A DNA stretch of 53,807 nt from CAIMDX01 sp041652155. Its GTDB lineage: Bacteria > Patescibacteriota > Minisyncoccia > Minisyncoccales > JAQTVQ01. The DNA lies in contig JBAZHV010000005.1 in assembly GCA_041652155.1 (NCBI GenBank), positions 1 through 53,807 on the forward strand. The letters run 5' to 3'. The position numbers and the translations under genes are program-made. Under the pieces are notes generated by a model. That model saw only the letters and a program-made list of their open reading frames with translations, was not told where the DNA came from and made no database searches. Shown piece by piece: positions 8,863 to 16,747 of this stretch. Position 1 is the stretch's first letter. The number at the start of each line of letters is the position of its first letter.

Positions 8863-9852
8863 TTAAAAATTCTCTATAAAAACTTTTATCAATTTTACCG
8901 CCTCCATCGCGTCGTTTACCGAAAATTCGCTGTAAGCGGTGTGCTGGTATCTGACGGGAATATTAATGGCTCCGGCTTCGATGCCGTTCTTCTCCAAATA
9001 CGGCAGATTGGTTCTGCCCAATTCCGGGAGAGGGATCTCCGGCTGGCATTTTATGTCGTTCTCTCTGGCCAGCTTTTCGAACCTTTCTATCACCGAATCT
9101 TTAACGACAAAATCTTCCCCCAGCCTCTGGATGGCGCAGCCGTTGCCCATCTCCGGGATGCTGGTCCTGGACGGGTCCATATCTATGGGCTGGGCATACG
9201 CGGCATCGATCACAATTCCAAAATCCGGTTTGTATTTGGCGGCTATCTGCCCGACGGTCGATCTCTTCATTTCTTCTCCGGAAGAAAAAACCGTTATTAT
9301 CGAAATATCTTTTGGCAAAGAAATAGAGCTTATTATCTCCGCTATCGCCGCGCATCCCACTCTGTTATCCAAAGCGATAGCTTTCACTTTCTCTCCGTCG
9401 GATTCGAAATATCTGTCGAAAGAAACTAATTCTCTGGCCAATATATTGCCAGCATCCTCCGCTTTATCAGGAACGAACATAAAGAGACCATCCCGAACGG
9501 CTATTTTCCCCTTGATATTGTTTGAAATGACATAGACTCTCGCGCCTTCCACGTTCACGGGATTCATCTGCCCTATCTCCGACAAAAATATTCCCCTGTC
9601 TTTGATATTCTCGGCCACCTCAAAACCGACCTCGTCGATATGAGCGTCCAATAATATTTTTTTATCTCCGCTTCCAAAAACAGCGATGACGTTGCCGAAC
9701 TCATCTTCGAAAGCGCGCTTGGGATCCATTGCATTCAGTTCTTCCAGAATCGCGCCGGATATTCCGGTCTTGCCTTCGCTTCCGGAAATTCCCGGAACGG
9801 AACAAAATTTTTGCAATAATCTCAAATAATTTTTCGTGTCTTGAGCTTCCAT
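8863..9852 (-). CDS. M42 family metallopeptidase (glutamyl aminopeptidase / endoglucanase-like)
   Basis: About 330 residues from the ATG at 9852; the longer frame back to 9930 adds a hydrophobic stretch that is not typical. M42 features: VPGISGSEG near the N-terminus, LLDAHIDEVG with metal ligands His71 and Asp73, ALDNRVGCAA with the bridging Asp, SSGEEM with the catalytic Glu pair, and a late HTAYSEFSV segment with the last His ligand. The family forms large cytoplasmic tetrahedral aminopeptidases using two Zn or Co ions. It probably helps to recycle peptides in a host-dependent cell. No strong ribosome binding site is seen. Confidence 0.9.
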   Translation of the reverse strand: MEAQDTKNYLRLLQKFCSVPGISGSEGKTGISGAILEELNAMDPKRAFEDEFGNVIAVFGSGDKKILLDAHIDEVGFEVAENIKDRGIFLSEIGQMNPVNVEGARVYVISNNIKGKIAVRDGLFMFVPDKAEDAGNILARELVSFDRYFESDGEKVKAIALDNRVGCAAIAEIISSISLPKDISIITVFSSGEEMKRSTVGQIAAKYKPDFGIVIDAAYAQPIDMDPSRTSIPEMGNGCAIQRLGEDFVVKDSVIERFEKLARENDIKCQPEIPLPELGRTNLPYLEKNGIEAGAINIPVRYQHTAYSEFSVNDAMEAVKLIKVFIENF

Positions 9853-9916
9853 AAAATATATTTTAACCAGATCATTATACAAGATAAATAGAAAAGATGG
9901 AACAAAAAAACAAAAG

Positions 9917-9953
9917 GTGCCCAAGAACAAAGCCGAAGCTATGTTTTGGGCAC
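9917..9953 (-). terminator. Terminator downstream of the 9994-10188 ORF
   Basis: On the minus strand GTGCCCAA and TTGGGCAC form the stem core of a hairpin followed by a T-rich run. Confidence 0.7.
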
Positions 9954-9993
9954 AAGCGCATTTCTGCGCATACAGACTTGCGTCTGTTCAATT

Positions 9994-10188
9994 TTATAGT
10001 TGAGAAAGATCCAAGGTAAAAGGCTGTCCGAATGTTTCGGCTTCGCCCATTTCCCTCTCCGAGAATTCCCGCTCCGTCTCAACCGCTACGGACAGACCGT
10101 CTCCGTAAGCATTTTTCGACAAAACTTTTTGCAAAGCCTTGAGGGGTCCGCTGTTGCCGTATCCGGGAAGAGGTTTTATTCTCAACAT
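9994..10188 (-). CDS. Small protein of unknown function with open 5' extension
   Basis: 64 residues from the ATG at 10188, not recognised. It starts MLRIKPLPGYGNSGPLKALQ and is acidic toward the end. The same frame stays open upstream for about 30 more codons through the gap to the MFS gene and reads plausibly (a segment ending VNKGQYVFYKNP), yet contains no ATG, GTG or TTG there. Either it begins at a rare ATT/ATA codon just after the MFS stop, which would couple it to the transporter, or its 5' end has decayed. A clear terminator follows, which supports a transcribed unit. Confidence 0.5.
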   Translation of the reverse strand: MLRIKPLPGYGNSGPLKALQKVLSKNAYGDGLSVAVETEREFSEREMGEAETFGQPFTLDLSQL

Positions 10189-10276
10189 CGGATTTTTATA
10201 AAATACATACTGGCCTTTGTTAACGCAAACACAAAGACTGGCAAAAGAATATCGCCCGGCCGCGGCCTTTTTGAGA

Positions 10277-11467
10277 TCAATTATTCGCGGCGATTTCTTC
10301 GACTTTAGAAAATTCTTTTTCTTTGACGAATAATAACGCCGCCATCGAGATAATAGTGAGAACGAGGGAAAAATAAAAAGGGGCGGCGGGGCTGATCTTG
10401 TCCCAAAGAACCCCGGCGATCAGCGATCCGGGTAAGGCGCAGATACCTGTCACCATTTGAAATAATCCTAAACTTGAAGCGCGATATTCCTTGGAAGAAA
10501 GTTCGGCGACAAAGGCCGTCTGCACCGTATCGATCGCTCCCTTATGCAAACCGTAAAGAACGAAGGCGAAAATGATGGCCGGCCAGCTTTGGCTGGCGAC
10601 GAGAAACAAGCAGGAGCCCAGCCATAAAGCGAAGGAGATCATCAAAACGGTTTTCCGGCTCTTGATCTTGTCTGAAAGTTTTCCGAAAGGAAGCGAAGAT
10701 ATCGAAGCGATCAAAGTAAAAAGAAGATAAAGCACCGGCACGGCGGCCGAGGCAAAACCAAAATTGTTGGCAAAGACCAAAAGAAAAGAATAAGTGAAAG
10801 ACCCCAAAGCGAAAAGCGCGCTGATCGCTAAAAATATTTTAAAATTAAGATCAACATTCTTTAACTTCAGTCCCGGACGCTTTGGAATATCTTTCACCCG
10901 CCGCTCTTTGATCTTGATAAAAATCAACGCCGCTCCAATGAGAGAAGGGATCGCGGCCAGCAGGAATAAATTGCGGTATCCCAGCGCGCCCATAAGGGTT
11001 ATGGAAAAAATAATTCCGCAGACCGCGCCCAAATTATCGAAAGTTCTAAGTATCCCGAAATTCCTGCCGCGGTCGCTGTCGCGGGAAAAATCAGCGATCA
11101 TCGCGTCGCGCGGAGCGCCCCTCATCTTTCCCGCCCTGTCCAGTATCCGAAAAGGAACAAGCCAATGCCAGGTAGCCGACAAAGAATAGCCTATTCTGGA
11201 AGAAGCGCCGAAGATATAACCCAGCCAAACGAACGCTTTGCGTTTTCCCGTACGGTCCGAAATATAGCCGGAGACCGCCTGAGAGATCGAAACGATCGCC
11301 TCCCCCAAACCGTCGATAAAACCCAAAATGGCCATATTCGCGCCGGGCAAAGAAGTTACGAACAAAGGCCAGATAGGAGAGATCATATCCGAACCGAAAT
11401 CGTTCAAAAAAGAAGCGACTGAAAAAGTCTTGAGGGAATTGCCTTTTTTCTTCGGAGCGGTATCCAT
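10277..11467 (-). CDS. Major facilitator superfamily transporter
   Basis: 396 residues with about twelve hydrophobic segments in two sets of six. The first cytoplasmic loop carries GYISDRTGKRKAFVWLGY, the classical MFS motif A, repeated weakly in the second half as FGKLSDKIKSRKTV. DRAGKMRGAPRDAMIADF after helix 4 resembles YnfM/multidrug-type permeases found beside metal or drug resistance genes. The substrate cannot be told; export of a drug or metabolite is likely. It starts at ATG 11467 and faces away from the TrpR-like gene, with a perfect hairpin between them. Confidence 0.88.
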   Translation of the reverse strand: MDTAPKKKGNSLKTFSVASFLNDFGSDMISPIWPLFVTSLPGANMAILGFIDGLGEAIVSISQAVSGYISDRTGKRKAFVWLGYIFGASSRIGYSLSATWHWLVPFRILDRAGKMRGAPRDAMIADFSRDSDRGRNFGILRTFDNLGAVCGIIFSITLMGALGYRNLFLLAAIPSLIGAALIFIKIKERRVKDIPKRPGLKLKNVDLNFKIFLAISALFALGSFTYSFLLVFANNFGFASAAVPVLYLLFTLIASISSLPFGKLSDKIKSRKTVLMISFALWLGSCLFLVASQSWPAIIFAFVLYGLHKGAIDTVQTAFVAELSSKEYRASSLGLFQMVTGICALPGSLIAGVLWDKISPAAPFYFSLVLTIISMAALLFVKEKEFSKVEEIAANN

Positions 11468-11533
11468 AATTTGCTATTCTAACACCATATCTCAAGAGAT
11501 TCCAGAAAAAATATGCGCGATCCGCAGACCGGG

Positions 11534-11560
11534 ATATGCACAGGTGTCACCTGTGCATAT
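11534..11560. repeat. Perfect 13-bp inverted repeat in the divergent intergenic region
   Basis: ATATGCACAGGTG and CACCTGTGCATAT flank a single T and are followed by TTTTG. It lies between the divergent MFS and TrpR-like genes, so it could be a regulator operator as well as a hairpin. Nothing else in the window matches it. Confidence 0.7.
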
Positions 11561-11598
11561 TTTGAAGAAAATGAGAAGGACCGAAGATTATTGTTTAC

Positions 11599-11627
11599 TT
11601 GACTAAAGCACTTTACTTTGATAAAGT
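11599..11627 (+). promoter_or_regulatory. Promoter of the TrpR-like gene
   Basis: TTGACT (11599-11604) and TAAAGT (11622-11627) are 17 bases apart. Transcription would start near 11634, at or beside the ATG there, giving a leaderless message. The TTG that opens the longer reading frame is therefore better read as the -35 box. Confidence 0.55.
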
Positions 11628-11633
11628 CCAAAT

Positions 11634-11949
11634 ATGGATTGGAAAGACAAAAAAAAATAAAAGACTGATCGAGGCTTTTTTGGCCATTGAAGGCGAAGGC
11701 GAAGCGAAGCGTTTTTTGCGCGATCTTATGACCGAAGGAGAGATCGAGGAATTCGGCAAACGCTTAACGGCAGCCGAGATGCTTTGCAAAAAAGAATCTT
11801 ACTCGATGATAAAAAAAGAAACGGGATTCAGCTCTACCACCATTGCCCGCGTGTCAAAATGGCTTAACGGCAGCGAAGGAGGATATATCTCCATTATAAA
11901 TAAGCTTCATCATCACGACCCAATCCAACCAAGGAGAGGATCGGTTTGA
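11634..11949 (+). CDS. TrpR/YerC-like helix-turn-helix regulator with A9 frame problem at its start
   Basis: The body (EAFLAIEGEGEAKRFLRDL, MTEGEIEEFGKRLTAAEML, then the TGFSSTTIARVSKWLNG helix-turn-helix) matches the TrpR superfamily YerC/YecD type, DNA-binding repressors of about 100 residues. The frame is open only from a TTG at 11599, which looks like a -35 box. The ATG at 11634 begins MDWKDKK and runs into TAA after eight codons. It would join the main frame if the run of nine A at 11649-11657 had eight. So the start is either a TTG, a slippage-dependent ATG, or a sequencing error. The C-terminus adds an unusual HHHDPIQPRRGSV tail whose last codons form half of a hairpin. Confidence 0.7.
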
Positions 11950-11996
11950 TATTTTAATATTATAAAGCCGATCCCCTCCCCAGTTGGAGGGTTTTT
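11933..11996 (+). promoter_or_regulatory. Two mutually exclusive hairpins (attenuator-like) between the regulator and the GNAT gene
   Basis: Segment 1 (11933-11947), at the stop codon of the TrpR-like gene, pairs with segment 2 (about 11965-11979) over 15 positions with one mismatch and one wobble. Segment 2 also contains CCCTCC (11974-11979), which pairs with GGAGGG (11986-11991) just before TTTTT to make a terminator. The two structures cannot form together. This is the geometry of an antiterminator/terminator switch controlling the gene at 12080. Confidence 0.65.
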
Positions 11997-12079
11997 ATTT
12001 TGCCCGATCATAACAGGCAAAAAATTCGCAGTTCCAGTTCTTAATATCTTAATAAGGAAAAAGGAGAAGGTGATGAAAA

Positions 12080-12802
12080 ATGGAAATAGAAAGGATGGAT
12101 CCGACCAGATCGGACATAGCTAAACTTATCGCTTCCGTTTATCAAAAAACATTCGGAGGCGATCCGTGGAACGAAGGTTGGAAATGCACCGAGTGCGGTA
12201 CGGTTTTGCCTCTGTCATATCCGGAGGGAAATTGCCCGTCATGCGCTCAAGATGGAAAGTCGCTTCCCCTGGCCGAGTACTGGCCCGCGGAGCAGATCAT
12301 TTCCGATCTCTGCCGCGAAATGGCCAAACCGAATTCGATCTGCCTGACCGTTCAAACGGGAGGAGAGATCGTCGGTTTTGCCTGGGGATACGAAATCTGC
12401 ATCGACCAGAGCACTGACGCATATTTGGACGCACCCGGTTTGCATATGCTGACAAACGGAACCTATTTCTACCTTGATGAAGTGGCGATATTGCCGGAAT
12501 ATCAAGGCAAAGGGATAGGGAAAGAATTGGTCCAACGCATCTTCCTCGAACAAAGCCGGAATAACATCCTGCTCAGGACAATAAACGGATCAAGGATGTT
12601 TAGCATCATCCAAAAAATGGAGGGCAGAACAGCCCTCAATATATCAAGAGATCGAGTGATTATGACACTCGATCTCTCCCCCTCCCCATTTAATATCAAA
12701 CAAAAACTGCACCGGCATCGCCGGTGCAGTTTTAATAAATCTGAGTTCCGGCCAAAAATTTTCAATTTCCAAACTCCCCTGCCGGCAGGCAGGGAAAATT
12801 AA
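12080..12802 (+). CDS. GNAT N-acetyltransferase with zinc-ribbon insertion
   Basis: 240 residues with a strong AAGGAG ribosome site nine bases before the ATG. Residues 36-55 form a four-cysteine zinc ribbon (Cys36, Cys39, Cys52, Cys55) inserted in an N-terminal GNAT segment (KTFGGDPWNEGW). The acetyl-CoA site follows: DEVAILPEYQGKGIGKELV, with the R/QxxGxG pattern as QGKGIG, then RTINGSRMFSIIQKM. The substrate is unknown. The core ends near IMTLDL, and the remaining ~40 codons run through a perfect terminator hairpin (12707-12729), so the natural stop may have been lost. It probably shares a transcript with the TrpR-like gene. Confidence 0.8.
   Translation: MEIERMDPTRSDIAKLIASVYQKTFGGDPWNEGWKCTECGTVLPLSYPEGNCPSCAQDGKSLPLAEYWPAEQIISDLCREMAKPNSICLTVQTGGEIVGFAWGYEICIDQSTDAYLDAPGLHMLTNGTYFYLDEVAILPEYQGKGIGKELVQRIFLEQSRNNILLRTINGSRMFSIIQKMEGRTALNISRDRVIMTLDLSPSPFNIKQKLHRHRRCSFNKSEFRPKIFNFQTPLPAGREN
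12707..12733 (+). terminator. Terminator lying inside the 3' end of the GNAT frame
   Basis: CTGCACCGGC and GCCGGTGCAG form a perfect 10-bp stem with a three-base loop, followed by TTTT. It falls before the annotated stop codon of the GNAT reading frame. Confidence 0.8.
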
Positions 12803-13644
12803 AAATTGGGACTTAAAAATTTTTCGCTTACATATTCGCCCAGAAAAAACGATTCCTCCCCTTTCACGTTCATATCCCTCGCGAACAAAATAATGCCGTC
12901 CTTTAAAGATATCACTTCCTCTCCGCCATCCGTTCCGATAAGCTGGCCTTTCGAGACCTTCTCGAAATCTTCGAATTCTTTCGCAAGCTTGAAATTATCG
13001 GTCTTTGTAAAATACAAATTGGTCATATTTATAGCCGACTGCTGATAAACTTTGAGGTCGGCATTGATATGCCCGCGCGCGGCCAGAAAGTCAAGAATGG
13101 TTTGCTCCGCGGTCTGCGCCGAAAGCGCGTTGCCAAGATAGCCGCACTCCACGCATATTCCGATGCCCCCTATCTTATTCATATAATAATCCGTTCCCCC
13201 GGGCTGGCCGGCGTCGAATCCGCTCACGACAAGGTCGAACGGAAAATGCTTGACGATGTCATGGGCGTTGGCTTCGCAGATAATGAATGCCCGGCTTTTG
13301 GGAACGAAACTTGCGTGCAGGTCGAGAAGAGCGTCCGCCTGGTCAAGATATTTTTTCAAAAATTGCGCCCGGCCGTATTCGTAGCTTTCCTTTTCTTTTT
13401 TCGAAAAGAATTCGTCCGGCTTGTACATCCTGTTCAAATTGGCTTCGGTAAAACGCACGTTCCGCTCGATGGCTTTCGGATTTCCGTATCCGGCCAGTAC
13501 TCTGCCCTTTTCTATTTTGAGCAAAGGGATCATTTTTTCCAGCGCTCTGATCCCGCCTGTTTCATCCCCATGAACCCCGGCAAGGATGATGCTTGTCGGG
13601 CCGTCTTCTTTGCCTTTGATCTCTATGATCTCTTCTTTGTCCAT
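12799..13644 (-). CDS. Succinylglutamate desuccinylase/aspartoacylase family zinc hydrolase
   Basis: 281 residues of the AstE/AspA branch of zinc carboxypeptidases. GVHGDETGG (His25 and Glu28 as zinc ligands), the NPKAIERNVRFTEANLNRMY segment with the substrate-binding Arg and NLNR, LLDLHAS with the next His ligand, and GICVECGYL for the catalytic Glu follow in the expected order. The family removes acyl groups from amino acids or cuts small peptides; the substrate here is not defined. There is no signal peptide. It converges on the GNAT gene, whose stop overlaps it by four bases. A second, distant relative lies at 39292. Confidence 0.85.
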   Translation of the reverse strand: MDKEEIIEIKGKEDGPTSIILAGVHGDETGGIRALEKMIPLLKIEKGRVLAGYGNPKAIERNVRFTEANLNRMYKPDEFFSKKEKESYEYGRAQFLKKYLDQADALLDLHASFVPKSRAFIICEANAHDIVKHFPFDLVVSGFDAGQPGGTDYYMNKIGGIGICVECGYLGNALSAQTAEQTILDFLAARGHINADLKVYQQSAINMTNLYFTKTDNFKLAKEFEDFEKVSKGQLIGTDGGEEVISLKDGIILFARDMNVKGEESFFLGEYVSEKFLSPNF

Positions 13645-13764
13645 ATGATAATAATTTATCGAGGTAAAAAACTTTAGCCAAGAAAGATACGCTCTGCGCG
13701 AAAGCTCTTTCCCTCTAAAAATATTTTGAACCTGATGAAAGTATTGCTAATATTATAATCAATT

Positions 13765-14556
13765 ATGCAAAAATTCTTAAATTATTTCGGGAATGAATTC
13801 CCCGGATCAAACGTTAAAAGTATCGGCGATATATCCTGGGCCCACGCGGTCAACAGCCGGGAAAAATTGGACCGATATTTGAACGATGGAAAAACAATGA
13901 TGCTGGAAAGCGATATAGGAATTTCCGTTACCGGAGAAATAGTCCTGGCGCATCCCAAAAGCGACATAAAATTGGACGCCGGCGGAAAAGTCGTTTCGAC
14001 TTATCAGCCGGAAACCGAAAGCGATCTTTCGTTTGAACAATTACTTGAAAAATTAAAATCTTCCAAGCAAGGGATGAAATTCGATTTCAAAGACCCGGAG
14101 ATATTGATCGACTGCCTCAAAATGATCCGATCGGCCGGCTTGGTCCGGCCGATTTTGCTGAACGCCGATATTCTTCCGGGCAACGGCATGCAAGGCGCGC
14201 GCTTTAACGCTGCGGCGTTCATCGCTCTCTGCCGAAAATATCTGCCCCGGGGAATATTATCCATAGGCTGGACTACGATAGCTGATGAAAAATATTCTTA
14301 TACCGCGAAAAATGTCGACGATATGCTGGCCTTATGCCAAAGCGTCGAAATCGCGACCTTCCCGGTCAGAGCATGCTTGATGCCAGGGTCTTGGGTCGAT
14401 CTGAAAAGGCTCGTCCAAAAAGAGAATTATACTCTAAGCATTTGGAACAATGAGCCTGTGACAGAAAAACAGATCGAATTTCTAAAGACCACCGATCGGT
14501 CAAAATGCTTCTACGATTTTATAGATGATAAAAAAGAACCGTTAAAAATTCTATAG
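13765..14556 (+). CDS. Menorin/FAM151 (DUF2181) family protein
   Basis: 263 residues. The N-terminal half contains ISWAHAVNSREKLDRYL and MMLESDIGISVTGEIVLAHP, which match the DUF2181 domain best known from animal FAM151 and nematode menorin. These are relatives of the glycerophosphodiester phosphodiesterase/PLC-like TIM barrels. The strand order GMKFDFKDPE, PILLNADIL, LSIGWTT and YTLSIWNNEP fits a TIM barrel. No signal peptide is seen. The function in bacteria is unknown; a phosphodiesterase is a guess from fold. A TATAAT-like -10 ends six bases before the ATG, so the message is probably leaderless. A strong terminator follows. Confidence 0.75.
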   Translation: MQKFLNYFGNEFPGSNVKSIGDISWAHAVNSREKLDRYLNDGKTMMLESDIGISVTGEIVLAHPKSDIKLDAGGKVVSTYQPETESDLSFEQLLEKLKSSKQGMKFDFKDPEILIDCLKMIRSAGLVRPILLNADILPGNGMQGARFNAAAFIALCRKYLPRGILSIGWTTIADEKYSYTAKNVDDMLALCQSVEIATFPVRACLMPGSWVDLKRLVQKENYTLSIWNNEPVTEKQIEFLKTTDRSKCFYDFIDDKKEPLKIL

Positions 14557-14573
14557 CCTAATCATATTTCCAA

Positions 14574-14606
14574 ACGTCCGCCATTATTATTGGCGGACGT
14601 TTTTTG
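14574..14606 (+). terminator. Terminator of the menorin-like gene
   Basis: ACGTCCGCC and GGCGGACGT form a perfect 9-bp stem followed by six T. Confidence 0.9.
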
Positions 14607-14674
14607 TTTTGTTGAGAACTGAAAACAAACAATAAGATCAAACAGCGAACGCCGGCAAAAATTTAATTTTGAAA

Positions 14675-15520
14675 CTATAATTTTACGCCCATCGCGCTGC
14701 AACGGGTCTCCGCTTCTTTTCGTTCGGTGACATCATAAACAGTGCTTTGAAGCCAGGCCGGATTGCCGGAGTTGTCATAAAAATATTGGATCATTTCGTG
14801 GACCCAGCGTACTTTCCCGTCTTTGCGCACGATGCGATATTCCCTCTCCGCCAAATGGTTCGAAAGAGAGCGAATTCCCTCCAAGGCTTCCGCGGCCGAT
14901 TTGGAATCTTCGGGATGGATAATTTTATCCCAGCTTACCACTCCCAAAGAAAAATCTTTTTCTGCGTAACCCGTGATCTTTTCAACGGCCCCATGAAAAT
15001 AAATAGACGATGATCCGACCCTCCCCCAATAAGCGACCCCCGGAAAATTTTGCAGAAAAGAACGATAACGCTCCTCCTTTTCGCGCAGTATTTCCTCGGC
15101 CTCCTTGCTGGCCGTGACATCCTGCAAGGTTTCAATGGCTCCCGTAATATTGCCTTCTTTATCAACGATCGGGGCGGCGTCGAAAATGATATATTTGCGC
15201 TTGCCTCCCAAATTCGGGTACCATCCTTCGGCGTGCTGGCCCCCTATGACAAGTTCCGAATCGGTTTGGACCTCGTAAAGCTTGTGCATCTCCGCGGATT
15301 TGTTGTCGATAATAAGATCCGCGACGCAAGGACGCTGATGGTCGTAAAAAGCCTTCCACTGGTCGGTCGTGCCGACCATCTCTTTGGCGGCAGTGCCGGT
15401 AAGCATTTCGCAGGCCTTGTTCCAATAAAGAACTTTATGATCCGAATCGATCACAAAAGTGGCAACCGCAGAATTCTCGATTATCGAATTTATTTGTTCC
15501 TCGGTTAAATTTTTGTCCAT
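14675..15520 (-). CDS. Protein with two PAS domains and no output domain
   Basis: 281 residues. PAS 1 covers about 8-125 (SAVATFVIDSDHKVLYWNKA, ending ETLQDVTASKEAE). A short coiled linker follows, and PAS 2 about 143-270 is a PAS_3-type fold (GVAYWGRVG, KIIHPEDSKSAAE, EYRIVRKDGKVRWVHE) ending in VYDVTERKEAE. The chain stops just where a histidine kinase or GGDEF domain normally begins. No kinase is encoded nearby. It may sense a ligand and act through a partner, or be a truncated kinase. No membrane segment, so it is cytoplasmic. Confidence 0.85.
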   Translation of the reverse strand: MDKNLTEEQINSIIENSAVATFVIDSDHKVLYWNKACEMLTGTAAKEMVGTTDQWKAFYDHQRPCVADLIIDNKSAEMHKLYEVQTDSELVIGGQHAEGWYPNLGGKRKYIIFDAAPIVDKEGNITGAIETLQDVTASKEAEEILREKEERYRSFLQNFPGVAYWGRVGSSSIYFHGAVEKITGYAEKDFSLGVVSWDKIIHPEDSKSAAEALEGIRSLSNHLAEREYRIVRKDGKVRWVHEMIQYFYDNSGNPAWLQSTVYDVTERKEAETRCSAMGVKL

Positions 15521-15656
15521 ATGGGGATGCCTTTTTTACAAGATTTTATTACTATTTTATTTTACTCCCAAAGATCATCCAAGGATATAAGCCGCCTGTG
15601 GAAAAATATCTCCGCGGACAAGCGGCCGGCGCCTGCCAAGATATGGATTCCAATCC

Positions 15657-16652
15657 CTAGATATAATCTATTTTCATCGCTTTTTTGACCTCCCTCAAAT
15701 TTTTGGCGGCGATATCTCTTGCCTTGGCCGAACCTTCTTCCAATATTTTCATCACGCCGGCTTTATCTTGGGCCAACAGTTCTCTTTTCTCCCTAATCGG
15801 CTTGAGCAGGCCGTCCAATACCGCGATCAATCTTTTTTTGACTTCAACGTCCCCGACCCCGCCTTCCTGATATCTGTTCTTCAAATCCTCAAGCCCTTCC
15901 CTGTCTTTGTCAAAAACGTCCAAATAATAGAACACCATATTGCCCTCCACCTTTCCCGGATCGCTGACCTTCAAATGGCCGGAGTCCGTGTACATGGACA
16001 TAACTTTTTCTTTGATATTTTCAAAACTGTCGGACAGGTAGATTACATTACCCAAAGACTTGCTCATTTTCGCCTGGCCATCGGTCCCGAGCAATCTGGA
16101 AAAATCAGACATCATCGGAGTCACTTTGGGGAACACCGGTTCATAAATTCTGTTAAACTTTTCCGCGATCTCGTTGGCTTGTTCTATCATCGGCAGCTGG
16201 TCCGCTCCGGCAGGGACCAGATCGGCTTTGAAACCCAAAATATCGGCGGCCTGGCTGATAGGATATACCAAAAATCCGACAGGGATGTTACTGCCATAGC
16301 CTTTCTGTTTCATTTCGTCCTTTATAGTAGGGTTCAGCTGCAATCTGGATAAAGTCACAAGATTCAAGAAATAAACGGTCAATTCCGCAAGTTCCGGGAT
16401 AAGCGACTGGATGAAAATGGTCGATCTTTTCGGGTCTATGCCGGCGGCCATATAATCAAGCGCCAGCTCCATAATATTGTTGCGCACTTTCAACGGATCA
16501 TCCGCGTTGTCGGTAAGCGCCTGCACGTCGGCGATCATTATGAACTGGTCATAATCGTCTTGCAGCCTGATCCTGTTCGACAGCGATCCCACAAAATGCC
16601 CGAGATGCAATTTTCCGGTCGGCCTGTCCCCCGTAAGTATTATTTTTTTCAT
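15657..16652 (-). CDS. trpS: Tryptophanyl-tRNA synthetase
   Basis: 331 residues, normal for bacterial TrpRS (class Ic). The HIGH-type motif is HLGH (16-19) in PTGKLHLGHFVGS, and KMSKSLGN near residue 195 is intact. The VPAGADQLPMIE segment and the DFSRLLGTDGQ stretch fit the family. It charges tRNA-Trp in the cytoplasm. It has no clear ribosome site. It is preceded by its own promoter, a 24-codon leader ORF containing two Trp codons, and a terminator/antiterminator pair, so expression is probably tuned to charged tRNA-Trp. Confidence 0.96.
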   Translation of the reverse strand: MKKIILTGDRPTGKLHLGHFVGSLSNRIRLQDDYDQFIMIADVQALTDNADDPLKVRNNIMELALDYMAAGIDPKRSTIFIQSLIPELAELTVYFLNLVTLSRLQLNPTIKDEMKQKGYGSNIPVGFLVYPISQAADILGFKADLVPAGADQLPMIEQANEIAEKFNRIYEPVFPKVTPMMSDFSRLLGTDGQAKMSKSLGNVIYLSDSFENIKEKVMSMYTDSGHLKVSDPGKVEGNMVFYYLDVFDKDREGLEDLKNRYQEGGVGDVEVKKRLIAVLDGLLKPIREKRELLAQDKAGVMKILEEGSAKARDIAAKNLREVKKAMKIDYI

Positions 16653-16691
16653 AAAATTTATATCTTAATATTGCTTAATTTTGATAAAAAT

Positions 16692-16722
16692 AAAACCCTC
16701 GAAGCGAAGCTCCAAGGGTTTT
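16692..16722 (-). terminator. Leader terminator of trpS
   Basis: On the minus strand AAAACCCTTGGAG pairs with CTTCGAGGGTTTT (13 positions including wobbles, five-base loop) and runs into TTTTATTTTT. Its 5' arm (GGAGCTTCGC, 16713-16704) is exactly complementary to GCGAAGCTCC (16766-16757) inside the leader ORF, so the terminator competes with an antiterminator. Confidence 0.85.
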
Positions 16723-16747
16723 GTCCAAATAATAGTATCCGCGCATA

